Origin: a virus
Direction: 5' to 3' (one strand)
Length of the DNA stretch: 24,797 bases
IMG/VR virus record: IMGVR_UViG_3300042564_000954
Span: 1 to 24,797 of that record
Part shown: piece after piece, positions 8,989 to 16,926 of the stretch
Position numbering within the stretch: position 1 is the first letter of the stretch
Layout of the letters: each line of letters opens with the position of its first letter
Made by a program: the position numbers and the translations under genes
The notes under the pieces: generated by a model
The model's input: the letters and a program-made list of their open reading frames with translations, nothing else
What the model was told of the DNA's origin: nothing
Databases searched by the model: none

Positions 8989-10977
8989 TTAAAGGCCGAA
9001 TTGCTTATTCAGGTTGAAGCGAACATCTTCAGAACGACCACTAGTGGTTGGCGTTGCCACACCACTACCGCTGTTGCCTCCCTGTCTTGATTTAGCTCTC
9101 TCCAACTTTTCAAGGTATTCCATTTCGTCTCGGAACAATGGAGTGGATTCTGGATTATCCAAAATCTCAGCAGCCCTTGTCACTTGCCTTTTGGATGCTG
9201 ACGTTGCTCCAGATGCTGGGGTCATTGGCATGACTTCAAAAATACTGTCGTCTAGTCCAAGTGCCTTACCAGCCCTCACAGATCCACTAGCAATTCGCAT
9301 CAGGGTGCTTTGTGCCGACTTCCAGTCTTGCCCCAGATCGAGATCGTTAACTGCGCGTTGGAGTGCCATAGTTTCCTTTTCGGACATTCCGGCAGCGGTT
9401 CCGCTTTGGGCCTTAATATCCCGCATCGCCTGCACCAAGTCTTGTCCTTTTAGGTTGTTAAATAGTGCATATACACCGCCTTGGCTTCTTGCCAGTTCGT
9501 CCAGCTTTTGTTGTGGTATTGACTGACCGAAAACCTTGTAACTCTCAGGGTGATTAGCTAGCTTTTGAGCGGTATCGAATCGGCTTAGTAAGGTGTATGC
9601 AGCAGACCTGTCACCAACTCGTTTCGCCGCCTTGTTGATGATGGCAGTATTGCGTTGACCGTATTCAGATTCAGACATGATCTGCGGACCCTTGGCTTCT
9701 GGCTGCATTAGCAATTGCTGCTTCATCTCGTCCACAACGTCTTGTGACGGAGCTAGCTTTGGATCTTGATACGCTTGATTCAACGCGGATTCATACAGCC
9801 TTGCCTTCCTTGGAGACAGTTGAGTCAGAGTCTCATCACTGACTTTTTGCATTTTAGCGGAGTCAGCTAGTGACTGTTTTGCCATCAGTCCTTGACGCGC
9901 ACTTTGCTGCGGTGCTGGTGATTGCGTAGTATTGAACGCAAGAGAAGGCTCGGTGGGCAATGCGTTTTTAGGCATGTTCTGAGCCATTGCCGACGACCGA
10001 CCCTCCTCGATCATCCTTGCTACCATTGCTTGCTCTTGTGGAGTTCCGACAGGTTGACTCATTGAGGTTTCTGGGGGGAGTTCAGGAAGCACACCCCCTC
10101 CATAGATAGCCCTATCAATAGCCTCTTGATCAAATTGGTTGTATTTTGGCGGATTGATTGGACGACCTTGACTATCAAGCACCTCTCCACCTTCGCCTAT
10201 CAAACGTCCACCCTTTGTCTTGGTGTATCTAGTAATGTTTCCTGCCTCGTCTTCAGAAATTTGGACCAATGCTTGACCGCTTTTGTCTTTTACTGGTTCA
10301 AATCCTTCTTCTGCGTCAGCAATTGCCTCTGCCAACTGGCTGCTGTAACGCTTTACAGTTTCTCCCATTTCTGGGGAGCCACTGATGATGGCGTTCTGGA
10401 TTCCGCTGACGACTGGATTCACCTTGTCTACGGGAAGACCAATTTTTTGCGCCCGCTCCATCAGGCTATTCAAGTTCATCAGGTCCGCGCCAGCAGGTCC
10501 GGGGACAGAGGCCGGAGGGTATCCGCCTGTTGGGAGCGGCATTGGTTGCTCTGAATATTGCGCGGCTCCTCTCGCCCCTTGGCCTCCACCATAGCCCCCG
10601 CCCAAGTAGCTTGGCATCCTTCCAAGTTGTCCTTCTTGAACCGCCACCGCCCGCATATTTGTATTTTGCTTGAGCAAGTCTTGAATGCTAGCTCCAAGCT
10701 GACCGCGAACATCAACAGGAGTATTCTCGTCCTTGAGGCTGGAAATCAAATTGTCATAGTAAGATACTTGAGACGGGTCCATGATCTTTGCCGCTTCCGC
10801 GATTTTGATCCCCATCGTTGCCATGTTCTTACTTTCTTTTTGCTTCTTGAAGTAGTCAGCAGCTTGACCCACGGCTTGTCCAATAGCCTGCATCGGCAAA
10901 CCAGCCGCTTCTACAGCACCAGCGTAATTTGGTTGCTGATACCCAGTAAATCCGATATTTCCGCCCGTAAGTGCCAT
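8989..10977 (-). CDS. Probable internal virion / ejection protein (662 aa)
   Basis: I do not recognise a named family. The protein is rich in Ala, Gln, Gly and Ser and mostly helical. The N-terminus (residues 1-60, with TGYQQPNYAGAVEAAGLPMQ) looks like an amphipathic helix followed by a charged segment. A low-complexity Gly/Pro/Gln linker lies at about 120-165, and long helical segments from about 380 to 620 are followed by a disordered Ser/Gly/Thr tail. It sits between the 336-residue Gly-rich protein and the giant protein. This matches the position of the internal core proteins of T7-like phages, which form a trans-envelope conduit during ejection. The start ATG (10975-10977) is 18 bases after the preceding stop; the spacer is A/T-rich and has no Shine-Dalgarno. 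The role is inferred from composition and gene order. Confidence 0.68.
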   Translation of the reverse strand: MALTGGNIGFTGYQQPNYAGAVEAAGLPMQAIGQAVGQAADYFKKQKESKNMATMGIKIAEAAKIMDPSQVSYYDNLISSLKDENTPVDVRGQLGASIQDLLKQNTNMRAVAVQEGQLGRMPSYLGGGYGGGQGARGAAQYSEQPMPLPTGGYPPASVPGPAGADLMNLNSLMERAQKIGLPVDKVNPVVSGIQNAIISGSPEMGETVKRYSSQLAEAIADAEEGFEPVKDKSGQALVQISEDEAGNITRYTKTKGGRLIGEGGEVLDSQGRPINPPKYNQFDQEAIDRAIYGGGVLPELPPETSMSQPVGTPQEQAMVARMIEEGRSSAMAQNMPKNALPTEPSLAFNTTQSPAPQQSARQGLMAKQSLADSAKMQKVSDETLTQLSPRKARLYESALNQAYQDPKLAPSQDVVDEMKQQLLMQPEAKGPQIMSESEYGQRNTAIINKAAKRVGDRSAAYTLLSRFDTAQKLANHPESYKVFGQSIPQQKLDELARSQGGVYALFNNLKGQDLVQAMRDIKAQSGTAAGMSEKETMALQRAVNDLDLGQDWKSAQSTLMRIASGSVRAGKALGLDDSIFEVMPMTPASGATSASKRQVTRAAEILDNPESTPLFRDEMEYLEKLERAKSRQGGNSGSGVATPTTSGRSEDVRFNLNKQFGL

Positions 10978-10995
10978 GATTTTAATTATATGAAG

Positions 10996-12006
10996 TTAGT
11001 AAACTGGAGTAGCCTTGGGGATTCCTCCAAACAGGCCGCTTAACCCCATGCCCGCTGAGAGACCCATTCCGCTGAGTCCCGTCGCGCCAGCCGCTCCTCC
11101 AGCAAGTCCAGAAAGCCCAAGTCCCGCCGATAATCCGCCAGTGAATGGGGCGGCAGCAAGACCGATCCCCTTGGTGATAAGCCCCATTGTTTGCGCTTTG
11201 CGTTGTTGGTCCGCTTGGAACTTGGCCATGTTATAAGCATCCAATGAAGAGGCCCGTTGCTGGGCAAATCCAAGTGGGGCGTTATAGTCAAATTCACCAG
11301 AAGACGCTGGGCCTCCAGTAAGTGCCATCCCAAGCGTTTGTTGCCCTGCTTGATACGAAAGTGGTGATTGCCCCAACAAGTTCAATCCGGGCGCAGTATA
11401 AAATTGCTGTGCCGCATCGTATGATCGTCCACCAGCTTGTGCTGCTTCAGCTCGCTTGCGAGCCAGAACGTCCTCGCGGCCCATCGCCTCACTCACGATG
11501 CTGCGGTTTCCACCAAGTCTGCCTGCGGCTTGGAATCCCTCACGCGACTGCTGTTCGTAGCTTCGTTGTTCTTGCGGAGTAACTCCTTGTGCTGCGGCCC
11601 TAGCTCGTTCTGCCTCAGACGCAAATCCTTGAACAACGGCAGCTTGCTCTGGAGACATTGCCTCCATCAATCCTCGCGCAAGACCAGTCTGCCCGGTCAT
11701 TTGTCCAATCTCCCCAGCACGAAGCTGCCCCAGAGTTTCGCCCGCCCGCTGACCTGTAGAAAGCTGTAACGCCTCTAGTCCGGGTTGGCCCCCAACACCA
11801 CCAAGGAACTGTCCGGTCTGCCCAAACATTTGGGCCATAAACTCCGGGCCATACTTGGCACTTGTTTGAAGTGCTTTAGGGATTGCGGTCGAATAGTAAT
11901 TATCAAAAAGATAACCTGCTTGTTCTCCAGCAAGGCTAATTCCTTTCTTATTTGGCTTTAATGGATCAATTGGTTTTGGAACCTCGGGTGAAGAAAATAA
12001 TCCCAT
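10996..12006 (-). CDS. Gly/Ala-rich probable internal virion protein with glycine-zipper C-terminus (336 aa)
   Basis: The first 25 residues (MGLFSSPEVPKPIDPLKPNK) are proline-rich, followed by a Gln/Ala/Gly-rich helical body (residues 50-270). The C-terminal 60 residues (about 275-330) are strongly hydrophobic and glycine-rich, with repeated GLSxGxGLSGL units, i.e. a glycine-zipper pattern typical of membrane-inserting or membrane-spanning peptides. With the 662-residue gene downstream this suggests a two- or three-protein ejection set that forms a channel across the host envelope. It is the first gene after a 188-bp AT-rich gap, so it may have its own promoter. The leader is A-rich (CCACTAAAAAT before ATG) without a Shine-Dalgarno. 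Function is inferred; no catalytic motif is visible. Confidence 0.68.
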   Translation of the reverse strand: MGLFSSPEVPKPIDPLKPNKKGISLAGEQAGYLFDNYYSTAIPKALQTSAKYGPEFMAQMFGQTGQFLGGVGGQPGLEALQLSTGQRAGETLGQLRAGEIGQMTGQTGLARGLMEAMSPEQAAVVQGFASEAERARAAAQGVTPQEQRSYEQQSREGFQAAGRLGGNRSIVSEAMGREDVLARKRAEAAQAGGRSYDAAQQFYTAPGLNLLGQSPLSYQAGQQTLGMALTGGPASSGEFDYNAPLGFAQQRASSLDAYNMAKFQADQQRKAQTMGLITKGIGLAAAPFTGGLSAGLGLSGLAGGAAGATGLSGMGLSAGMGLSGLFGGIPKATPVY

Positions 12007-12194
12007 ATTTTTAGTGGCTAGATTTTTATTTTTGTTAAATTATTATGAGAAACGACAACGCCAAAGCATAAGTGCCAATACAAAAGTTTGTGAAAGTCTT
12101 CGCCATATATTTCTGTTGCTTTAGCTAGATGTTGGTTCACTTGGCAAACCTTACAAGAATAATAATGCTAATTATTTTTAACGATGTAATTATT
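12007..12194. other. AT-rich intergenic gap in the late block
   Basis: This 188-bp gap separates the tail fibre gene from the internal virion genes and is the only sizeable gap in the minus-strand block. It is markedly AT-rich on its right side and holds the octamer TAATTATT at 12169-12176 and 12187-12194, with a third copy at 12200-12207 that reaches into the stop codon of the fibre gene. On the minus strand a 23-codon ORF (12035-12106) could encode a short hydrophobic peptide, but it lacks a convincing start signal. I see neither a consensus promoter nor a GC-rich hairpin with a T-run. A late promoter or an RNA-processing site is possible here. Confidence 0.5.
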
Positions 12195-12881
12195 TTATCT
12201 AATTATTGCCACATAAGCAAAACTACAGTCTCCCGGGCCTGGGTCGCTTGTGTTTGATAGAATCGTTCTTACTTTTACCTGCGTTGTTGTTTTCGTGAAT
12301 GCGTAGTCAATGTCAAGAAAACCTCCTCTAGCAGTAACAGTTTCTCGTTGCACAGTACCCATAATAACGTAATCAGTATCTGGCATTGCCGTAGTCATAG
12401 TAATGGTGTAAACTCCAACGGAATTTTTAAAAACCGACGACACGTTTCCTGATTTTATAATGTTTCCGCTTGCATCAAACTTTACCCATGCTCTAATCCC
12501 GTAAATAGGAGCCGTGCCAGTCTGCGCTCCACTGAGCTTGGCGGCGGTGATGTTTGCATCAAGAATCTTGGCCGTTGTCACTACACCAGCATCAATAGTA
12601 GCAACTCCACTAGCTACCGTAAAGTCACCAAAGTCAGAGTTTGAGAGTTTGGCTGGAGTCACGTTTGCATCTAGGATTGCAGTTGTCGTAACTGCATTTG
12701 CAGCTAGCTCGTTTGCTCTAATTCCACCAGCCGCAACGGAAAGTTTACCAGTAGTAACGGCAAGAGTCGTGCCAGTAATAGCAGTAGCCGTAATCGTGCT
12801 TTGATCGAGGATGTTGTTCATCTTCGTGCTAGTGATTACGTCAGTAGCTGTGAAGGTGGAAGTTGTATCAATTGCGCCCAT
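12195..12881 (-). CDS. Short tail fibre / receptor-binding protein
   Basis: A 228-residue Thr/Ala/Val-rich protein with the look of a trimeric fibre. The N-terminus (residues 1-35, including TSTKMNNILDQSTI) resembles fibre attachment regions. It is followed by beta-type repeats: residues 62-80 (NAVTTTAILDANVTPAKLS) and 99-117 (GVVTTAKILDANITAAKLS) are clear copies. The C-terminal domain (127-228) begins GIRAWVKFDASGNIIKSGNV and contains YTITMTTAMPDTDYVIMG. I recognise this pattern from C-terminal domains of many phage tail fibres, where it forms the receptor-contacting head. The gene starts three bases after the nozzle stop, so the two are probably co-translated. Fibres of this length are short, which fits a podovirus fibre attached to the nozzle. 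The receptor is unknown. Confidence 0.8.
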   Translation of the reverse strand: MGAIDTTSTFTATDVITSTKMNNILDQSTITATAITGTTLAVTTGKLSVAAGGIRANELAANAVTTTAILDANVTPAKLSNSDFGDFTVASGVATIDAGVVTTAKILDANITAAKLSGAQTGTAPIYGIRAWVKFDASGNIIKSGNVSSVFKNSVGVYTITMTTAMPDTDYVIMGTVQRETVTARGGFLDIDYAFTKTTTQVKVRTILSNTSDPGPGDCSFAYVAIIR

Positions 12882-12884
12882 GCT

Positions 12885-15572
12885 TTATCTTTGTGAAATG
12901 ATTTGTCTGTTGGTGACTGAACCAGCTACTTTTACTGAGTTGACCTTAGGTGATCCGATAGTTCTTGTCAAGATCATTGTTCCGGTGAAGCCCCTGATGC
13001 CACCCAACCTACACCGGATGCTTGCTGTTTCAGCTTCAGTTGCCGTGCTAGGGGTAAGCAATCCACCAAGCAAAGTTGTAGTTGTGCCTATGGATTGAGC
13101 GTCGTCAGGATCTTCGGCTGCAAATGCAATGTCATATTCCGAGTTTTGACCCGGAAGAGACTGGATATTAACCTGCGCGTCAGTAAATCGCTTACGTTCC
13201 ATTGTCCCGAGGTCGTATCCCCTAGTCGTAAGAGACGCATTGATTGTTGGGGACACAACAGCCGCAGAGTTGTCCACGTTTAGAGTGTCATTGGAGCTTT
13301 CGGATGCTTCAATTTGATGCAGCCCGCCATTGGGTGTCACCGCATAGAGGTTGTTCCTCTCGCTAGCACTACCAATCACGAAGTCTTTAATCAAGAACCT
13401 AGAATCACCAAAGGTATCCAGTGATTCCCACCCTTTATTTAGGAAGTTATACACCAAAATGGCGTTGTTCCCATAAGAATCACCCGCTCCCGGAACCGAA
13501 TCAAGCGGAACAGCAAGATAATACCTGTTTTCAAACAAGACTCCCACTGCTCGGTCAGAGTAATCAGCATTAATCCGGTCGATATACGGCTGAATGTTCT
13601 TGGAAAGCGGCTCCTCAGTGCCTCGCAGGTTGTAATCGTTAAGGAACTCAATCCCATAAACGCCATCGTCAGATAAGAACAGCATTGCATTGCCGCGCAT
13701 GACAACAGACTTGCGAGCGAGGCATCCAATCTCAGATGTAAGCTCCTTAACGGTAACATCCAGAAGGCTTCCCAGCGTCCCCTTAACAAGATGAAGGCTG
13801 TTCCGGTTTAGGACAACCAACCCGTCGTCATAGAAGCCGTGCATTGCCACAACAAAGTCTGCTGTCCCACCGCTTACACGGAATTGGTTCTCAATCTGGT
13901 CAAATGTAGTAGTGTCTAGAATATCTGATACGGATATTTCATCGGTAATCTTGCGGCTAGTGTATGCTGGAACATTATAAGCTCCTGATTGATCGTAGTA
14001 AAACGGAACCCACAGCCTGCGTTGGAAATGGATACCCCACGGTGCGCCGGGCTGGTGCATAAAGCCACCGCCTACGCTAAATCTGCCACCGAACTCAAAA
14101 ATATCGGTGCTTGACGTGCTGTAATTCCCAACTGGCGCATACCATGCAATCGTCGTTGTGGTTGCCGACACAACTTGGTATTCTTTCCCAACCATTTCAG
14201 CAAAATCAACAGTTTCCGCTTGGCGCACAATAATAATGTCGCCTTGTTTGATTGTTACGTTACCAGTAACTGTCGCAGTTATCAATCCGCTTGCAATCTC
14301 GACATCTTTTGCCTGAATGTTGAAAGTTTGTGGCTGAGTATAAGCTCCACCGGGAGATAGCGTGAACCCGTCAGTGGCGATTGCAACACTTGTGCCAAAC
14401 GTAACCGCCTGACTAGTGGTGAAAACATAAGTGAATGTATCTGCGTCAACAACGCTAGCGACGGCAAACGTCCCATTTGCGGGTGTGCCACCAGTAAGCC
14501 CTGCAATTGTCACCATTGTTCCGACAACTAACCCATGATCTCGCACTGACATGGTGACGGTAGTCGTTCCAGCTTGTGATGCTGAAAGAATTTGCCTGCC
14601 ATTGGGAAACCACTCAAGTGCTTGTTGTCCTTCACGGAAGATCATTACCTTGTCGAACACTTGGATCATGTCAGTGTCAGCACCAATAGCGTCTCCAGCA
14701 GGATACGGAATGTCGGTAATCACATAACCATCCAAGTCAATCTTCTTAGCGACAGCATCCAGAGCAATAATCACATACTCCTTGTTGCTATCGTTTGGAT
14801 CGCTAAACAAGCAAGATGCACGGACATTGGCCGCAGCATCGTTGTTGATGGCCATTTGAGACAGCGTTCCCACCTTGTCCGTTGGTGCAGTAGTCACTCC
14901 TGCAATTGTATAGCTCAGCGTGTTGGCATCAAAATAAGTCAGTAGGAAGCTTCCATTAAAAGATGCATCCAAACCAGCAATTGTAGCCCATCCAGAACTC
15001 GCAGCAGCAAATCCATGCGCGGTAACGGTAATACGCACCGTGCCAGTAACTGGAATCGTAACATTGCTGATTGTCTTTGAGGTGGACGTAATTACCTCAG
15101 AGATTGGCTCAACAGCAGAAACAGTGTATGTTCCAGACCCACTAGCAAGCGCATAGGTGATCGTAGATGCCGAAGCCGTTACCGCAGTAAACACCCCATT
15201 AGGATCGCTTCCAGTCGTGTAGCGAATTCCAGCAATGTTTAGCGTTGCGCCGGGAGCTAGTCCGTGAGCAGAGCCAGTTGTAAGCGTAACAACGCCAGCG
15301 GTAACTGACGCTGCCGTAATCAAGACGCTTGTTCCAGTCAGGAGGAAGGGCAGCTGCAAGGCAGAGCCTCCCGTAGTCAATGCCCCAGTCCTACTCACCA
15401 CGTTCTTACGGGGCTTCCAATACCCCTCCATGCGCCCATTCAGAGACTCCCGTACCTCACCCTCTTGGAGTTGGTTAAGTTGAAGCCTTTGGTTCACGCT
15501 CACAAACCCACGATCAGCCGTCTCGCCAATCGCAGAATCCATCGCACCACCACTCTGGGCAAACTGGGACAT
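12885..15572 (-). CDS. Tail nozzle protein (T7 gp12-like tail tubular protein B) with inserted beta domains
   Basis: At 895 residues this is probably the tail nozzle. The N-terminus (GFVSVNQRLQLNQLQEGEV, about residues 22-40) and the C-terminal half (about 490-760) have the beta-propeller-like features of podovirus nozzle proteins: RLWVPFYYD near 519, FLSDDGVYGIEF near 632, a YLAVPLDS strand near 685 and AILVYNFLNKGWESLD near 704. Between them lie three related beta domains with the pattern HGL-x-G-x-TIAGL, NGTF and TFTY at about residues 90-142, 179-224 and 337-384, plus a possible divergent fourth at 425-478. The start ATG overlaps the stop of the 86-residue gene (TAATG). The protein would form the distal tail tube, open for DNA exit and carry the fibre encoded just downstream. 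Confidence 0.8.
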   Translation of the reverse strand: MSQFAQSGGAMDSAIGETADRGFVSVNQRLQLNQLQEGEVRESLNGRMEGYWKPRKNVVSRTGALTTGGSALQLPFLLTGTSVLITAASVTAGVVTLTTGSAHGLAPGATLNIAGIRYTTGSDPNGVFTAVTASASTITYALASGSGTYTVSAVEPISEVITSTSKTISNVTIPVTGTVRITVTAHGFAAASSGWATIAGLDASFNGSFLLTYFDANTLSYTIAGVTTAPTDKVGTLSQMAINNDAAANVRASCLFSDPNDSNKEYVIIALDAVAKKIDLDGYVITDIPYPAGDAIGADTDMIQVFDKVMIFREGQQALEWFPNGRQILSASQAGTTTVTMSVRDHGLVVGTMVTIAGLTGGTPANGTFAVASVVDADTFTYVFTTSQAVTFGTSVAIATDGFTLSPGGAYTQPQTFNIQAKDVEIASGLITATVTGNVTIKQGDIIIVRQAETVDFAEMVGKEYQVVSATTTTIAWYAPVGNYSTSSTDIFEFGGRFSVGGGFMHQPGAPWGIHFQRRLWVPFYYDQSGAYNVPAYTSRKITDEISVSDILDTTTFDQIENQFRVSGGTADFVVAMHGFYDDGLVVLNRNSLHLVKGTLGSLLDVTVKELTSEIGCLARKSVVMRGNAMLFLSDDGVYGIEFLNDYNLRGTEEPLSKNIQPYIDRINADYSDRAVGVLFENRYYLAVPLDSVPGAGDSYGNNAILVYNFLNKGWESLDTFGDSRFLIKDFVIGSASERNNLYAVTPNGGLHQIEASESSNDTLNVDNSAAVVSPTINASLTTRGYDLGTMERKRFTDAQVNIQSLPGQNSEYDIAFAAEDPDDAQSIGTTTTLLGGLLTPSTATEAETASIRCRLGGIRGFTGTMILTRTIGSPKVNSVKVAGSVTNRQIISQR

Positions 15573-15832
15573 TACGCGTAGTAAACAATCACCACACCGG
15601 AGGTCAGAACCACGGAGCTAAAGTCACCACCAATACCCAAGCCCGCAGGAAGGGTAATAGTCTGCAACCCTGATGCACCAGTGATGCTCCCAGACGCACT
15701 AGCCACAGTAGCCAACACAGCGTCATTGACCACCTGAATCCAGCGGATCTTGCCAGTGTAAGTAGTTGCCGCAGTGGAAAGCACAATGCCTCCTCCTTGA
15801 CCCTGTAAATCATATGCAACCGGACTAGCCAT
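15572..15832 (-). CDS. Small hydrophobic beta-rich virion protein (86 aa)
   Basis: First gene of the leftward block. The 86-residue product is rich in Gly, Ala, Val, Ser and Thr (MASPVAYDLQGQGGG, ending SGVVIVYYA). Its alternating hydrophobic pattern suggests a small beta-barrel or beta-sandwich. There is no signal peptide and no charged catalytic motif. I do not recognise the family by name, but similar small proteins are found beside tail genes in podoviruses. A structural or decoration role is inferred. Its stop shares a base with the ATG of the nozzle gene (TAATG). The leader upstream of ATG is AT-rich (TTTAATATAATT) and has no Shine-Dalgarno. A candidate promoter lies about 45-75 bases upstream. 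Confidence 0.7.
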   Translation of the reverse strand: MASPVAYDLQGQGGGIVLSTAATTYTGKIRWIQVVNDAVLATVASASGSITGASGLQTITLPAGLGIGGDFSSVVLTSGVVIVYYA

Positions 15833-15878
15833 AATTATATTAAAGTATCACCAACGCAACACGCAATGGTTCACGCGC

Positions 15879-15906
15879 AAAGTAACAGATTACACATCCT
15901 TGTCAA
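15879..15906 (-). promoter_or_regulatory. Candidate leftward late promoter
   Basis: On the minus strand a perfect -35 box TTGACA (15901-15906) is followed after 16 bases by TACTTT (15879-15884), a weak -10 match (3 of 6). Transcription would start near 15872 and give a leader of about 40 bases before the first virion gene. The position is right for the late operon, but the -10 is poor. Confidence 0.35.
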
Positions 15907-16254
15907 GCACGTCGTAAAGTGTGATACCATACACAAAAATGGACGCTTAACGTCATATCCTGCACACCACAGCACACAGCCCCCTTTAGCCATTTTTTGT
16001 CTGGGTGGTTTATCGCTCCCGTTTTTCCCGCGCCTCCAAAATCCTGACCCCCTCCCCCCCGGCCTGATGCACAACTTGTTACAATAACCGTAATGCTGAA
16101 TCGTGTTCCACAGGCTGTAGCCCAGGGTCTAGGCTTGTTCCACGGGATTCATTCCCTAGCAGAAGCTGTAATTAACTCGCTATTTCGTGATCCGTGCGCT
16201 GAGACTACTACATGTAGTGGTGCTTATGTCGATAAACCGTGGAGAACGAAAAGC

Positions 16255-16284
16255 TTGACACGTTTTCGGAATCCTGATTATAAT
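16255..16284 (+). promoter_or_regulatory. Perfect-consensus rightward sigma70 promoter
   Basis: TTGACA (16255-16260) and TATAAT (16279-16284) both match consensus exactly, separated by 18 bases. Transcription would start near 16291, about 635 bases before the first early gene, leaving a long repeat-containing leader. A host-RNA-polymerase promoter that drives early phage genes or a separate small RNA is the likely role. Two perfect boxes at workable spacing are unlikely by chance. Confidence 0.75.
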
Positions 16285-16358
16285 CCCTCTGGAAGAGAGA
16301 CAAGGAAGATTGTTTCATTCCACGTGACTATCATACGTGAGTGAGCCAGCGAACGAGC

Positions 16359-16455
16359 GGAACAGCACTGACCATGGTAACCTCAGCGTATGCTCATACT
16401 GCGAAGCGTAGCGAAGCAGGAACAGCCCTGACCCCATTAACGGCAGCGAATGCTC
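16359..16455 (+). repeat. Two 37-nt direct repeats, period 60 bp
   Basis: Copy 1 spans 16359-16395 and copy 2 spans 16419-16455. They share GGAACAGCxCTGACC and CAGCGxATGCTC with a more variable middle, about 29 of 37 identical. Each copy is preceded by a GCGAA-type sequence. The exact 60-bp period and the conserved ends point to protein-binding sites or structured RNA elements. Confidence 0.65.
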
Positions 16456-16463
16456 CCGTTAAT
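16436..16463 (+). promoter_or_regulatory. Hairpin within the second direct repeat
   Basis: ATTAACGG (16436-16443) pairs perfectly with CCGTTAAT (16456-16463) around a 12-nt loop, CAGCGAATGCTC, that is also the conserved part of the direct repeat. An AT-rich stretch follows but no T-run, so this is not a typical intrinsic terminator. It would lie in the leader of the transcript from the perfect promoter. Confidence 0.5.
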
Positions 16464-16504
16464 ATTATATACGCGTTGCGAATATTCTTTACAATAACGG
16501 GAAC

Positions 16505-16597
16505 GATTCTCTGAGTCATCTTGGTCTCTGATTCTCTGAGTCATTTGATTCTCTAAGCCGCTAGATTCTCTGGGCTGCCTGATTCTCCGGGTGATTG
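16505..16597. repeat. Tandem repeats of about 17 bp (iteron-like)
   Basis: Five units begin with GATTCTC: 16505 (25 bp, irregular), 16530, 16547, 16564 and 16581 (17 bp each). The consensus is roughly GATTCTCTGRGYYRYYT; the first two units share GATTCTCTGAGTCAT exactly. Regular 17-bp units next to an AT-rich patch resemble iterons bound by a replication initiator, or operators in a row. Confidence 0.7.
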
Positions 16598-16926
16598 TTC
16601 CTTGTCTTGCTTGCTCTTCCTTATCCCTTGGATATTTGACAATACCCCTTTAAGATAGCCACCTTGGACCGTCGAGCTTGGATGTCTTCCGGCATGGATC
16701 GTCGCTGCCAGTGTAACTAGGAGCCGTTATTTGTCCCTTTGTCCGGCTCGTTTGCTCGTAGTCCTGCTTTCCCGGTGCTTGTGAATCCCTTGTATTTCCT
16801 AGGTTTGCGGCATGCCTTGAAACTATTTTCACTTTTTGGAAACTATTTGTCGACAATGTGGATTCGGTGGGATAGTGTCTTCTCAGTTGCACGACGCAAC
16901 ACCACACCACACCACACCACACCACG

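Larger units (their letters stand above)
15833..16926. other. Divergent intergenic control region (about 1.1 kb)
   Basis: No frame here looks coding. The two transcription directions diverge from this region. Left to right it holds: a candidate leftward promoter (15879-15906), a C-rich tract near 16047-16060, a 12-bp palindrome ACTACATGTAGT (16207-16218), a perfect rightward sigma70 promoter (16255-16284), two 37-nt direct repeats 60 bp apart (16359-16455) with a hairpin, an AT-rich patch (16461-16490), tandem repeats of about 17 bp (16505-16597), a 12-nt direct repeat with the palindrome TTGTCGACAA (16819-16856), and an ACCAC microsatellite (about 16901-16925). The mix of iteron-like repeats, AT-rich DNA and divergent promoters would suit a replication origin and control region; that is inference. 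Confidence 0.7.

Noticed and set aside
15834-15839. TATAAT on the minus strand directly before the 86-residue gene
   Set aside because: As a -10 box it would start transcription inside the coding sequence, and no -35 box is at correct spacing.
15866-16087. Overlapping frames on both strands (73 and 67 residues) near the C-rich tract
   Set aside because: Low-quality sequences full of Pro, Cys and Trp, mutually overlapping, with no start signal.
16093-16344. Rightward 83-residue frame in the control region
   Set aside because: It contains the perfect promoter, has no leader of the usual type, and its composition (many Arg, Ser, Thr, no clear pattern) does not look protein-like.
16505-16597. 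Tandem repeats considered as a CRISPR array
   Set aside because: Units are about 17 bp with no unique spacers and no cas genes nearby.
16636-16641. Second TTGACA in the control region
   Set aside because: No acceptable -10 box at 15-19 bases downstream.
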